This document shows positions 1 through 8,863 of a DNA stretch of 20,001 nt, in pieces; the stretch's first letter is position 1, and every line of letters starts with the position of its first letter. Source of the DNA: Nemertoderma westbladi (taxonomy: Eukaryota > Xenacoelomorpha > Nemertodermatida > Nemertodermatidae); assembly GCA_032718475.1 (NCBI GenBank), contig JAUCBJ010003620.1:1-20001 (forward strand), in the 5' to 3' direction. The notes under the pieces were generated by a model. That model was not told the DNA's origin and searched no databases. It worked only from the letters and a program-made list of their open reading frames with translations. The position numbers were made by a program, and so were the translations under genes.

Positions 1-98
1 CGGGAAGTTTTAGCTTCTCTTCCTAACTGTTGGAGGGCAAGTCCTGATGTAGACTTAGATAATGACAATCTATCTAACAAGATACTAACAACATCTAA
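1..98 (+). pseudogene. BEL/Pao reverse transcriptase C-terminal fragment
   Basis: Frame 1 from the window edge begins REVLASLPNCW and continues with an aspartate-rich stretch. This matches the end of the BEL/Pao RT domain, where a REVLAS-type helix is followed by a conserved acidic segment. The frame continues to a stop at about 133. However, the expected next motif (the ERALG-type segment leading to the RT-RNase H connection) is absent, and the connection resumes in another frame from about 99. I infer a deletion joint close to position 100. The rest of RT lies to the left of the window. Confidence 0.65.
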
Positions 99-1229
99 CA
101 AGATAATGAAAACTATTCTTGGGATGAGCCCTTAAAAGGGGAACTGTTACAGAAATGGCAGAAATGGGAAGAAATGTTACCAGAACTAGAATTACTCAAA
201 ATTCCTAGAGCATATTTTCCTCATATGAGTCGAGGAGAAACTTTACAACTACATTTATTTAGCGATGCAAGTACTAAAGGTATGGGGACAGTTGCATATC
301 TTAGACGCGAAACTAATAACTCGATCGAAGTTGCTTATGTCATGTCGAAGGCTAAAACAATGCCTTCTAAATTTCTAACTATTCCAAGAGCAGAGTTGAT
401 GGCTGCAGTTTATAGTGTAGAGTTAGCTAATTTCATTGTCGCGCATATTAGGTTTACATTGACTGTTACCTTCTGGACAGATGCTAGTTTAGTCCTTGAA
501 TATTTACATAACGATAAAGCATCTTTTAAAGTCTTTGTAGCTAATCGCAAAGCACAAATATTGAGTTCAACTGAAGTCAATCAGTGGAGATATTGCCCTG
601 GAGAACTAAATCCCGCGGATATCGCGTCTCGGGGAGCTACTCCCCGTCAACTGTTGGACACTCCTTGTTGGTTCCAAGGGCCCGCATTTTTGATCCTTGA
701 AAAACATTTATGGCCTGTGAATCTATCACGAGAGGAGATGATGACTAAATCTGAATTTCCCCCTGAGATTGTTGTTCCTTCAAAGAGGTCTAATAAGTCT
801 AAACTGTTTACTATATCTAAGCCTGAACAAGTTTTGTCAGATCACATTGTATTTAGAACCATTCCTGACATTCCTGATACTGACTCTGTCAGTGTTCCTT
901 ATTTAGACATGCAAATTGTTTCTACTACAGCTCCTAAAGATGGATGTATTGAAGAACCAGAAAATGTTGAGGTTACTATTGAGGTTAGTAAATCAAAGGG
1001 AATTATTCTCCCAAACATATCTCAAGGATTACATAATATTTTAGCACGTTGTCTCGAACATTATTCTTCTTGGGATAGATTATGTAAGCATGTTACATAT
1101 CTTAAGAAGTATGCCCATTATGTATTATCTAAGAGAAAAATTATTCCAATTAAGGCTACTCTTGATAGTGAACTAAGAGAGACTGAGTTGCAAATGTTAC
1201 GGTGTAAACGATTTGGTGTTATTGGTTGA
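99..1229 (+). pseudogene. BEL/Pao pol: RT-RNase H connection and RNase H
   Basis: The frame is open from 99. The first ATG at 174 gives 351 residues, but no real start is expected because pol is translated as a polyprotein. The stretch before it (SWDEPLKGELLQKWQKW) is the typical BEL/Pao connection. RNase H follows, and all four catalytic acids are visible, counted from the ATG: D31 in LFSDAS, E74 in PRAELMAA, D103 in FWTDAS and D149 in NPADIASRG. After that comes a WFQGPAFL segment, then a linker, then a YSSWDRL helix and the LRETELQML segment that normally precedes the H2C2 zinc finger of integrase. The frame then runs into a stop at 1227-1229 because integrase has been deleted with a frameshift. 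RNase H itself looks intact. Confidence 0.9.
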
Positions 1230-1455
1230 TGAGAATGTGCCACGTCGAACTTGGGTAACTGGGCGGATAACCCATATATTTCCAGGGAAAGATGGTCGGG
1301 TAAGATCAGTTCGACTACGCACTAGCTTGAAGCAAACTCTAGAACGTCCAGTACATGGCTTATGCCTTCTGGAGATGGCCAGAGATAAGATTGGAGATCA
1401 TAGTAGTAATGTCAGCAAATGTCTTGACTTACGTTACCCCGATTTGAATTATTAG
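1207..1455 (+). pseudogene. BEL/Pao pol C-terminal domain (DUF5641-type)
   Basis: This is the frame after the deletion joint. It reads NDLVLLVDENVPRRTWVTGR, then a segment with IFPGKDGRVRSVRLRT, and ends with RPVHGLCLLE near the stop at 1453-1455. The pattern is the chromo-like C-terminal domain that closes BEL/Pao integrases: a GDLVL-type strand, a basic strand and a terminal RPV..L.LLE. It overlaps the previous frame by about 20 bases, so in an intact element the roughly 1.2 kb of H2C2 finger and integrase core would lie at this joint (size inferred from family architecture). An ATG at 1213 is incidental. Confidence 0.85.
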
Positions 1456-2240
1456 CAATACCTACGATAGGTGCCGTTATTTAAGATAAACAAACTCTCT
1501 TTTGATTGTATATGTTTAATATCCGTGATTAGTGCATCATATACGTACAAAATTTTGGAAGCGGGAATTTGTATGTAAATGAGAGCAGTATTTTTAAAAA
1601 ATTTTGATATATAACAATGACCGTCATCTCACTCTAAGAGCTTGGAAGCGGTATGTAAAATGATTGGTTCACAGTTAAATATAGTACATCGAATCGTTAC
1701 AAACGATCTAGCCCGATGTGTATTTATCGATGTGATAATCGTGTTTGTATCTAACATATTGTGTAGTCCAGCCCCGTCTCTGCGCTGCGCGATATTGCAT
1801 GATACTATGTAAATGAATGTGTGACAAAGTATGAGAATGTTTGTTAAGGTTTAATTTCAGCCGATTAAAGACAAAGACTTAATATAAACATTATAGGTAA
1901 GTTAAGTATACACATTGATTAGTGACTACCGGTACGCTATCATACGTGGTTGCGTTGAATGGCAAAATTGTGTTACTGATACAATAAATTATGGTGCTGC
2001 AATCCCGTTTAAACCCTGTCCTTTAATTGATATTATAAATCATTTAAACAAAATAAATAAAACTAAATTTTATTGAGGCTTGTGGCACTTTAATTAAAAT
2101 TAACTTTAAATATTTATAAAAAAAAAATAAAAAAATAAACGACCAGATTTCTGCGATCCCGTTGGGAGTTACACCTTTAGTTTAGTGCCTTGCTGACAGA
2201 GCTGAGCTTTCGGGTTCCTGACTGATGGCTTTGGTGTTCT
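1456..2240. other. AT-rich stretch without recognised genes
   Basis: This is sequence downstream of the BEL/Pao stop. No frame of interest occurs. A TTGGAAGCGG motif occurs near 1554-1563 (with one changed flank) and near 1640, and again at about 3420. Such a purine-rich run could be a polypurine tract, so part of this interval may be 3' UTR or LTR of the BEL/Pao relic, but with one copy only the boundaries cannot be set. A poly-A/T patch lies at about 2116-2138. Confidence 0.4.
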
Positions 2241-2253
2241 GTTGTCGAAGACG

Positions 2254-2690
2254 AAAAGTCTATCGATATCCGTTGGATCCTTAGTTGTTCACACGATATC
2301 CTTCGGATCCTTGGTTGTTCACACGATATCCGTCGGATCCTTGGTTGTTCACACGATATCCGTCGGATCCTTAGTTGTTCACACGATATCCGTCGGATCC
2401 TTGGTTGTTCACACGATATCCGTCGGATACTTGGTTGTTCACACGATATCCGTCGGATCCTTGGTTGTTCACACGATATCCGTCGGATCCTTGGTTGTTC
2501 ACACGATATCCGTCGGATCCTTGGTTGTTCACACGATATCCGTCGGATCCTTAGTTGTTCACACGATATCTGTCGGATCCTTAGTTGTTCACACGATATC
2601 CGTCGGATCCTTAGTTGTTCACACGATATCCGTCGGCCCTGTGGGTTGTTTGCACGAATCCGTCGGACCTTTGGTCAGTAATGTTTTGCT
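2254..2690. repeat. 30-bp minisatellite, about 14 units
   Basis: A tandem array with a strict 30-bp period. Twelve near-identical units each contain GTTGTTCACAC, GATATC and GGATCC, with one more degenerate unit at each end. Units differ mainly at one base (TTAGTTG or TTGGTTG). One unit has GGATAC in place of GGATCC, and the second unit has CTTCGG where others have CGTCGG. Because 30 is divisible by three and no unit holds a stop in one frame, the array produces an artificial long reading frame of a repeated ten-residue peptide (SLVVHTISVG) that lacks an ATG start. I treat it as non-coding. Confidence 0.95.
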
Positions 2691-2709
2691 ACCTGTCCTA
2701 CTTATTTAG

Positions 2710-4536
2710 ACCCTATTTAGTTAGTTATTGCCGATGCAGATCGGCTACATGACGATATTATATCCATTGACTTATTTCGATTAGTCTATAGCTACATGTG
2801 GGTTATCACTTACAGAGAAACTCTTTGTCCTGTTTCTTCCATTTATGTTGGTTTAGTTATTAAAGTAACCTGGTGGTAATGATAAACTTCTTATAACAAA
2901 GGTCTATTACTTGTACAATATGTTTACTGTAATTATTATATGTTGTCGATCAAGACGAATAATTAATTTGTATGTAATTATATGTACACCATTGAATTTA
3001 ATGAGATATTTTCCTATGGAAGTAAGTTATGTTAATTGTAGTTTATTTTTAGGATTTGATTAATTGGAAGTTCTCTGAAATATTAGTTATTGTAATTATG
3101 TACGTATTATGCAAGTACCACACCTTGGTATTATGTTACATTAGTTAGTTATTTGCAGGCCTCTTTAATTTCGGCCTGGTTATTTGTCGTTCATTTGATT
3201 AATTTTACCGAGGCACCTGGAGACATGGTGTATTAATCTATTAACGAAATTAAAATTATTATTTTTTATGCAAATGGTTTGATTCTGGACATTCTTTAGT
3301 TGAAAGGATTTATAATTTCGTGCATTGTGATAACAATCGTTTGCTTCTTGAGTCTTTTATAAAATTATATTCTAAGAAGATATTTACAATTATATGGTAG
3401 TGCCTATGAGACTATAATTTGGAAGCGGTTTGTTGAAGCAAATCGATTGTTATACTTACAGTATATTGTCAACATTTATATTTTTTGTTCACAGCAGTGT
3501 TTAATGCAATTTATATTTAAATTTACCGCTGTGCAATTATTTTTCTTTATGGCTTGTGATTTCTTGCCGCTCATTGGCTCTTTTAAAGAGTGAATGGGAT
3601 TTTGAGAGCGAGAGAGGACGTGGTGGAGAGGAAGGGCTGGATAGGCCAGGGCATAAGCATAAAACCACGGTACTACAGTACTACATACTGTAACGGTATC
3701 CTGTCTGCCTGTCTAATTATTGTGCTGTGTTATGGATATGCGGTAAGAAGACCAGAAGGGCCTTCAAATCTATGTTTTTTATGAGGATGTACATCAATCT
3801 GTAAATTTGTGTAAATTCAACCTACTGAACTAAGGAATTGCATAATTATTCTGATATATTATTATACCTACTGACTGGAAGCTGACGCTTACTTTCTTTT
3901 CGACATTCAGTCAGACACCTTACAGCCTTATCTGTTCTGTGTTCCCGAAAGTTTAGCTAGGTCCGCTAATTACTAAACTTAGCGCAGCTCATGGGTGTAA
4001 TTTCTGCCCCGATTTATGATTTCTGGCTGTAGCGATATTTTCGGTCAGCTCATAGAGTCACTAATCTTACAGTATCAGCATACACTTACCGGCAGACCGG
4101 TAATTATTCATCTATTTGAGTAAAGGACGGGTCGAACCACTACCAATTACAGGTAACAAACGGATCCATAATTAATTGTTTACTGTCTGACTGTCAGACT
4201 GTGGAAATGGTAAGTTCCTTTATTGTTTGACTTGGTTTGTGAGTAGCAAGTGTCTCCTGCATTCCTATGTGAATGAACGGTTGTTTTCTTGATGTTTCCC
4301 TCCATAACGCCTTTGTTTGTGTGATCAAAATGTAGATAATAAATTGTTGGTCTTCAAATTACCGCTACCGCATATCTTCATATCGAGTGACGTCCCAAGG
4401 TTGGGTCTTTCTTACTTGCGGTAACAATAGTTCATATATTTCCATATAGTTCGGGTTCTGTTAAGTTTTGTACAAGGTAGCTAAAACCTTCGACATTCCA
4501 TAGGCGTACCCGTATATGTACTATATTGCTCCTGTC
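2710..4536. other. Long AT-rich non-coding stretch
   Basis: I see no convincing coding region here. The small open frame at 3590-3784 has no family resemblance. A third TTGGAAGCGG motif lies at about 3419-3428. An AATAAA signal is at 4338-4343, followed about 80 bases later by GCGGTAACA, which could be the end of a very long LTR or of a transcript. That is only a possibility, because no partner LTR is in the window. Confidence 0.35.
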
Positions 4537-5370
4537 CTATTCAGATGGTTGACCGATTCCGGTAACCGGACCTGCAGTGTTGCCATAATCAGCAATTGGA
4601 TGGCTTTCTGGACGATGTTCTGGACGACATCGTAGACCGAGTTCTTCTCGCTCAGAGTCTGTCAGCTGGTAATTTCGAATGGTGATTCCAGATTCCCACA
4701 GATCGGTATCCATCAGTGCTTAACGGTGTTGCCTGTCGCATATGATGTGGAAACTCAAAAATGGTGAGTTTACATCCTTGAGAGGAAGCTTGGCTATGTC
4801 GTCGAAAGGAACTTCCTCGTCCTTAAGGAAGTTCGCAATTTCATCGCATGTAGTAGATGGATCTTGTCGACCTATATGTATGTGCGATTTCCCACCATTT
4901 TCGTTCTGGTTTCCTTTGGCAACATGGAGGGGCCCACCAGCTCAGCTGCCCTGCAGTGCCGGTGCAGGTCTGCTCGGGCCATGGTCCGATGATGGAAACA
5001 TCTGGTTTGACCCGCCAGTTGGGGCACTTTGGCAAGCCGGGGCGGGGTCGCGCTGGGGTTCCGTTGCATGACAGAGCTGTACAGGGGCATGCCAGAACCG
5101 GGGTTGTTACTCGGGTGTTGTAAATATGCCAGAAGCTCGTTCTTCGCCACCATGGTTTCTTTCCGAGCATCCAAAGTTTCTTTTCATGAAACTGCAAGAT
5201 CAGACAAAGCCATTATATAATTTTCTCGCGCATCTATCAGTAAACAGCGAGTTCAAAGTTGATAGCATTTCAGCCAAATGTTTCTCATCATCATTGGCTA
5301 CGCTTTTCTTTCGCTTGATATTTGCAAACAATGTCAAAATGTCTGACTGTGCCTTAGGTAATTCTGCCAT
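4537..5370 (-). pseudogene. Dead retroelement gag/ORF1-like frame with four in-frame stops
   Basis: Read from an ATG at 5370, one frame continues for 277 codons to a TAG at 4537-4539. Four premature stops interrupt it (5200-5202, 5107-5109, 4942-4944, 4720-4722), but there is no obvious frameshift. The N-terminal third is helical and charged (starting MAELPKAQSDILTLFANI). The middle is a Pro/Ser/Gln/Gly-rich linker. The C-terminal third starts KSHIHIGRQDPSTTCDEI and continues through IANFLKDEEVPFDDIAKL to LWESGITIRNYQL. That last block follows the pattern of an RNA-binding-like domain found in many retroelement gag/ORF1 proteins (a short strand, a TT..DI helix, a central SF strand and a final LWP.GI.VR strand). 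The exact element family is not recognised. Overlapping frames on both strands here are shadows. Confidence 0.6.
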
Positions 5371-5505
5371 ATGCCTTACCGGTACCAGGACCACGAACAG
5401 GTACTGGTTCGTATTCAGTCACTACAGCTTCCCTACAGCCTAAGCTTAAACCTAACTACTTCTACTTTGTTAAATGGTTGGTTATCCCTTTATATATTTA
5501 ATATT
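5371..5505. other. Spacer before the nested elements
   Basis: About 135 bases of AT-rich sequence between the dead ORF1-like frame and the outer transposon. Nothing recognised. Confidence 0.4.
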
Positions 5506-5508
5506 TAA

Positions 5509-5559
5509 GGTCTGGGTCACACATGAGCTTTCAACTTTCAACATTCAACTTTCAATTAA
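5509..5559 (+). repeat. Left terminal inverted repeat of the outer element
   Basis: Starts GGTCTGGGTCACACATGAGC immediately after a TAA. It aligns with the reverse complement of 11072-11122 at about 43 of 51 positions by eye. It contains repeated CTTTCAA units, and further CTTTCAA copies and a second CACACAT lie at 5590-5690 as subterminal repeats. Confidence 0.8.
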
Positions 5560-5757
5560 AAGATAGAACATATTGTTGGATCTATTACGATGTTCACACA
5601 TACACAGTAAACTTTCAATATGCAACTTTCAACTTTCAAAATGCACTAGTCCTATGTTCTATCTTACATGAAAGTTGAAAGCTGGCATTACCAGCATTGA
5701 CATCCAATCAGAAGTAATGTTTATAAATTATAGCAGCTACTGTACAGTATAACATAA

Positions 5758-5766
5758 GTTTATGTT
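5758..5766 (+). repeat. Putative 9-bp target duplication, left copy
   Basis: GTTTATGTT directly before GGTGTTC. It matches GTTTATGAT at 10502-10510 except for one base. Confidence 0.6.
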
Positions 5767-5814
5767 GGTGTTCAGACACTCCCCCCCCCCCCCCCCCCCC
5801 CGGACACTTCCCCC
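5767..5814 (+). repeat. Left terminal array of the foldback element, part 1, with a 21-base C run
   Basis: GGTGTTCAGACACT is followed by 21 consecutive C (5781-5801) and one GGACACTTCCCCC unit. The array is cut by the BEL/Pao insertion at 5814/5815 and resumes at 8777. Confidence 0.85.
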
Positions 5815-6099
5815 TGTGCCGTCGACGACAGACAAGGGCATGGCCTATATGGACTTAGACTGATATAGGACTTATTATATTATGTACCGGTAAGGGCGAG
5901 TTGATTGACTGACTTGATTGGTCTTGGGTACTGCCCCTGTACACGGTACCTGGGTACCGAAGCCTATGCCTATATCAGTACCGTATATTATTGTGTACCA
6001 TATATACTGATATACATTATATGAGATCGAAGGAATACCAGCACCAACCATTGAATATATTTTACTTATACCTCGTCGATCCCTAACAACGACGACACA
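5815..6099 (+). repeat. 5' LTR of the BEL/Pao element
   Basis: 285 bases, TGTGCCGTCGACG to ACGACGACACA. Aligns end to end with 8491-8776 with about 8 substitutions and one 1-base gap. Confidence 0.93.
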
Positions 6100-6127
6100 C
6101 TTCGAACCGGATCCGAACCAGTGACCT

Positions 6128-6724
6128 ATGGATTTCACCAACCAAACATTGAGATCGATGGCTGGTAGACAGCCTATCTCTGCTACAAGACAGTATCAGC
6201 CAGCAACAATAGCTGCTCTTCCGGTTTCAGAATCCATTAGACTCTGTCCAGCCTGTAAGGGTAAACCCCATAGTATAAAATATTGTAGAGAATTTGAATC
6301 CAAAACTCCACATGAACGTGGTAAATTAATAAAATCCTCCGGGTATTGTGAGAATTGTCTTGGTCCACACAATATCTCTAACTGCTCGTCAACTGGCACC
6401 TGCCGTTTTTGTGGTAGGAATCATCATTCGATGCTTTGTTATGCAAAAACTAAATCATCTAAAATGTCTGGAGTTGGAGATTCACCTTATGTGGTTAAGT
6501 CCCCAGTGGCCAAGTGTTCATCTAACCCCCCTCAGCGTCCACCTAGTAGTAAACTTAATGTAACACCCACTGGCCAACAACTGTCTCCCAATGTGTCTCC
6601 ATGGCAACCATCCTCCAGGATCGAACCTTCGATACCTGCTATTGAGACCAGATCCTGCTCCATCTTTGTTAAGATTGCCCGGGCGTTTATTACCCCACCA
6701 AATTCAGATGAAGGAATTTGCTGA
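6128..6724 (+). pseudogene. BEL/Pao gag C-terminal fragment with zinc knuckles
   Basis: From an ATG 28 bases after the 5' LTR the frame gives 198 residues. Residues about 38-110 carry the BEL/Pao gag nucleocapsid pattern: CPACKGKPHSIKYCREF, then a CENCLGPHNISNC knuckle (C-x2-C-x4-H-x4-C) and a CRFCGRNHHSMLC knuckle. A Pro/Ser-rich linker follows. The large N-terminal capsid region of gag should precede this but is absent, so the first ATG after the LTR is probably accidental. At about 6665-6700 the frame reads SIFVKIARAFI, which may be the first strand of the protease domain, after which the sequence jumps to pol. The gag frame ends at 6724, one frame off from the integrase frame. Confidence 0.85.
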
Positions 6725-8471
6725 ATTAGCTGATTCGGCCCTCTATAAAGAAGGGCCTCCATTTCTCATTGATGAAGAATGTAACTGGCCCAGTAGTCCG
6801 ACTCCTCCAGCTCAGTTATTAGTGATATCTGAACCACAGACAAATTCACTAACTCCAATCGTTTCTCTTAAGAAATATTCTAGCTTCGATACTTTGATTC
6901 GGGTTGTTGCTTACATTCACCGTTTCATTCATAACTGTATCCAAAAATCTGCCGCTGCACGCAGGAAGGGTGCATTAGTTGGATCAGAACTGACATCAGC
7001 TACCAACTATCTTATAAGATTGGAACAGAGACATCTCTTTGCTGATGAATTCCAGATGCTATCTGCAGATCCTTCTGCTGCCTTGCCTAAATCATCTTCA
7101 TTGTGGCGATATCATCCTACTCTGTTTAATGGCTTAATTGTCTTGGTTCCACGCAACCGCCAGGAACCCATCTTACCAATACTCCCCTATAAGAGTCCTT
7201 TAACATCCCTGTTGGTAAAACATTTCCATAGTGCTCTTTGCCATCAAGGTTATGATGCTACACTTGCTGAAATTCGTACACGATTTTGGATCCCAAAGGG
7301 ACGTGCATTGGTACGCAAACTCATTTTCGATTGCCCCAAATGTCATCGTTATCGCTGTGTTCCATACCGTAGTTCTGAATCTGCCTTACAACCATTTCGG
7401 ATTCAACCTACTGTGCCATTTCGGCATGTGGGCGTTGATTTCTTTGGTCCATTATATTTAAAGGAGAAAATTAAAGCCTGGGCCATTCTATTCACCTGTG
7501 CCTGTGTCCGGGCCATCCACCTGGAGATTGTTTCAGACCAATCGGCTGCAACTACACATCTGGCCTTTCGTAAGTTTTTGGCCCGTCGAGTCCGGCCCCT
7601 TACTCATATTACTTTTCATTCTGATAATGCGAAAACATTTCGCAAATTATCTTGCATGAAATTCCCATCGCATGTGGTGGATTGGGAATTTATTCCTGCT
7701 CGTAGTCCTGCATGGGGAGGATTTTGGGAACGAATGGTGAAGACTGTGAAATTTTGCATGAAGACTCTTTGCCACAAGCTCTTACTTACCTTGCCCCAAC
7801 TTGAAGCCGTGGTATGTGAAGTTGAAGCTGTTGTGAATCTGCGGCCATTGTTGCCAGTCTCCACAGATCCCAATGATACAAATTCAATAACCCCCGCCCA
7901 CTTCCTATATGGTTCACCACCGCCAGTTTCGGATCTTGAAATTGACACGGTGGTAATTGCCGAACCAGATATCCGTCGATCACTATTACAAAGGGAACGT
8001 GCCAATCGTGAGGTTTGGAAGTTGTTTTCATCGCGATATATGAATACTCTCGCAACATGGCGCACAACAGGTTCCAGTGGCATCCCTCCTACCATTGGGG
8101 ACCTAGTTCTAGTCCACCAGGATTCACCCCGTTCCCGTTGGCCTTTGGCCCGCATTGTGGGCCTTACAACTGGTGTTGATGGCATACCCCGATCCGCAAC
8201 AATTCTCCTCCGTGGTCGCCATACAACTCGTGCGGTCAATAAACTGTTACCCCTTGAGCGTTCAACCATCCCCGATCGTGGGGGCAGGGTGCCTCTTGAT
8301 CAGGATCACCCTGCAATCAATCATCATGGGGATGCAGCATCATCTTCCAACTGCCCAATGCCTCAACAACCACCACCTAATTGCGAACAACTGAATCCCA
8401 TGGGTTCCTACCGAACTGCATCTGGACGTGCTGTGCGCCCACCCATGTGTTATGGTTATTGCAAACCTTAG
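6708..8471 (+). CDS. BEL/Pao integrase with H2C2 finger and DUF5641-type C-terminus, uninterrupted frame
   Basis: The open frame extends upstream to an ATG at 6591, but homology starts only at about 6700, so the ATG at 6708 is the more sensible start (587 residues). Domains in order: the end of the RNase H region (ELADSALYKEGPPFL); a helix with SSFDTLIRVVAYIHRF; an H2C2 zinc finger (HFHSALCHQGYDATLAEIR, later CPKCHRYRC, about 7221-7350); and the integrase core with D at 7437-7439 (GVDFFGP), D at 7623-7625 (HSDNAKTF) and E at 7728-7730 (GGFWERM). The DUF5641-type end follows (IGDLVLVHQD near 8093, RAVNKLLPLE near 8231). The second D and the E are 35 positions apart, which looks short for BEL/Pao and may reflect a small deletion. 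There are no stops over 1.76 kb, although the rest of pol is lost. It could encode a free integrase-like protein, but expression is unknown. Confidence 0.85.
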   Translation: MKEFAELADSALYKEGPPFLIDEECNWPSSPTPPAQLLVISEPQTNSLTPIVSLKKYSSFDTLIRVVAYIHRFIHNCIQKSAAARRKGALVGSELTSATNYLIRLEQRHLFADEFQMLSADPSAALPKSSSLWRYHPTLFNGLIVLVPRNRQEPILPILPYKSPLTSLLVKHFHSALCHQGYDATLAEIRTRFWIPKGRALVRKLIFDCPKCHRYRCVPYRSSESALQPFRIQPTVPFRHVGVDFFGPLYLKEKIKAWAILFTCACVRAIHLEIVSDQSAATTHLAFRKFLARRVRPLTHITFHSDNAKTFRKLSCMKFPSHVVDWEFIPARSPAWGGFWERMVKTVKFCMKTLCHKLLLTLPQLEAVVCEVEAVVNLRPLLPVSTDPNDTNSITPAHFLYGSPPPVSDLEIDTVVIAEPDIRRSLLQRERANREVWKLFSSRYMNTLATWRTTGSSGIPPTIGDLVLVHQDSPRSRWPLARIVGLTTGVDGIPRSATILLRGRHTTRAVNKLLPLERSTIPDRGGRVPLDQDHPAINHHGDAASSSNCPMPQQPPPNCEQLNPMGSYRTASGRAVRPPMCYGYCKP

Positions 8472-8490
8472 ATTGGTTGCAACGTGGGGG

Positions 8491-8776
8491 TGTGCCATCG
8501 ACGACAGTCAAGGGCATGGCCTATATGGACTTAGACTGATATAGGACTTATTATATTATGTACCGGTAAGGGCGAGTTGATTGACTGACTCGGTTGGTCT
8601 TTGGTACTGCCCCTGTACACGGTACCTGGGTACCGAAGCCTATGCCTATATTATGTACCGTATATTATTGTGTACCATATATACTGATATACATTATATG
8701 AGATCGAAGGAATACCAGCACCGACCATTTAATATATTTTACTTATACCTCGTCGATCCCTAACAACGACGACACA
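8491..8776 (+). repeat. 3' LTR of the BEL/Pao element
   Basis: 286 bases, TGTGCCATCGACG to ACGACGACACA, preceded at once by the polypurine run GTGGGGG (8484-8490) and followed by a C run. Confidence 0.93.
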
Positions 8777-8863
8777 CCCCCCCAGACACCCCCCCCCCCC
8801 CCCCCCCCCCCCCCGCGGACACTTCCCCCCCAGACACTTCCCCCCCACGGACACTTCCCCCCC
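8777..8863 (+). repeat. Left terminal array of the foldback element, part 2, with a 26-base C run
   Basis: Continuation of the array after the BEL/Pao insertion: a run of 26 C (8789-8814) and then GGACACTTCCCCCCC, AGACACTTCCCCCCC and ACGGACACTTCCCCCCC units, ending where the body starts with GACTGTTC. Confidence 0.85.

Larger units (their letters stand above)
1..1455 (+). mobile_element. BEL/Pao LTR retrotransposon relic, 3' part of pol, internally deleted
   Basis: A BEL/Pao pol gene enters from the left edge and ends at the stop at 1455. The order is: tail of the reverse transcriptase (1-98), RT-RNase H connection and RNase H (99-about 700), a variable linker and the region preceding integrase (about 700-1200), then directly the DUF5641-type C-terminal domain (about 1207-1455). 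The H2C2 zinc-binding and DDE integrase domains that should lie between the last two are missing. Two frame changes (near 99 and near 1205) coincide with apparent deletion joints. The upstream part, including gag and the 5' LTR, lies outside the window. No LTR pair can be tested here, so neither the 3' LTR nor the element's age can be fixed. Confidence 0.9.
5815..8776 (+). mobile_element. BEL/Pao retrotransposon with both LTRs, internally deleted, in a C-rich array
   Basis: Two direct LTRs (5815-6099 and 8491-8776) bound 2.39 kb of internal sequence. Each LTR begins TGTGCC and ends GACGACACA. A purine-rich AACGTGGGGG run, the polypurine tract, lies directly before the 3' LTR. CCCCC borders both ends, consistent with the 5-bp target duplication of BEL/Pao, although the target is itself a C run so this cannot be proven. 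The internal part holds only a gag zinc-knuckle segment and an integrase-DUF5641 segment; N-terminal gag, protease, RT and RNase H are gone. No clear primer binding site was seen after the 5' LTR. The two LTRs differ at about 8 bases plus one indel (near 3%), so the insertion is not brand new. Confidence 0.92.

Noticed and set aside
2254-2690. CRISPR-like array
   Set aside because: Units are directly adjacent with no unique spacers, and the genome is eukaryotic; it is a minisatellite. The same holds for the GGACACTTCCCCCC arrays at 8777-10501.
2242-2709. A 155-codon frame of repeated SLVVHTISVG units
   Set aside because: It starts with TTG, not ATG, and exists only because the 30-bp repeat unit is a multiple of three without stops in this frame.
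3590-3784. 64-codon plus frame
   Set aside because: No splice context, start context or resemblance to a protein family.
1550-4430. A 2.9-kb LTR of the first BEL/Pao relic
   Set aside because: Only polypurine-like and AATAAA-like hints exist; without a second copy in the window it cannot be supported as a feature, so it is listed only as a weak finding.
4841-5197. Overlapping minus and plus frames of 60-118 codons at 4742-5443
   Set aside because: They are shadows in other frames of the dead ORF1-like reading frame, which carries the continuous domain pattern across its stops.
7616-8269. A 217-codon minus-strand frame
   Set aside because: It is the antisense shadow of the integrase frame, with Arg/Ser-rich composition and no family pattern.
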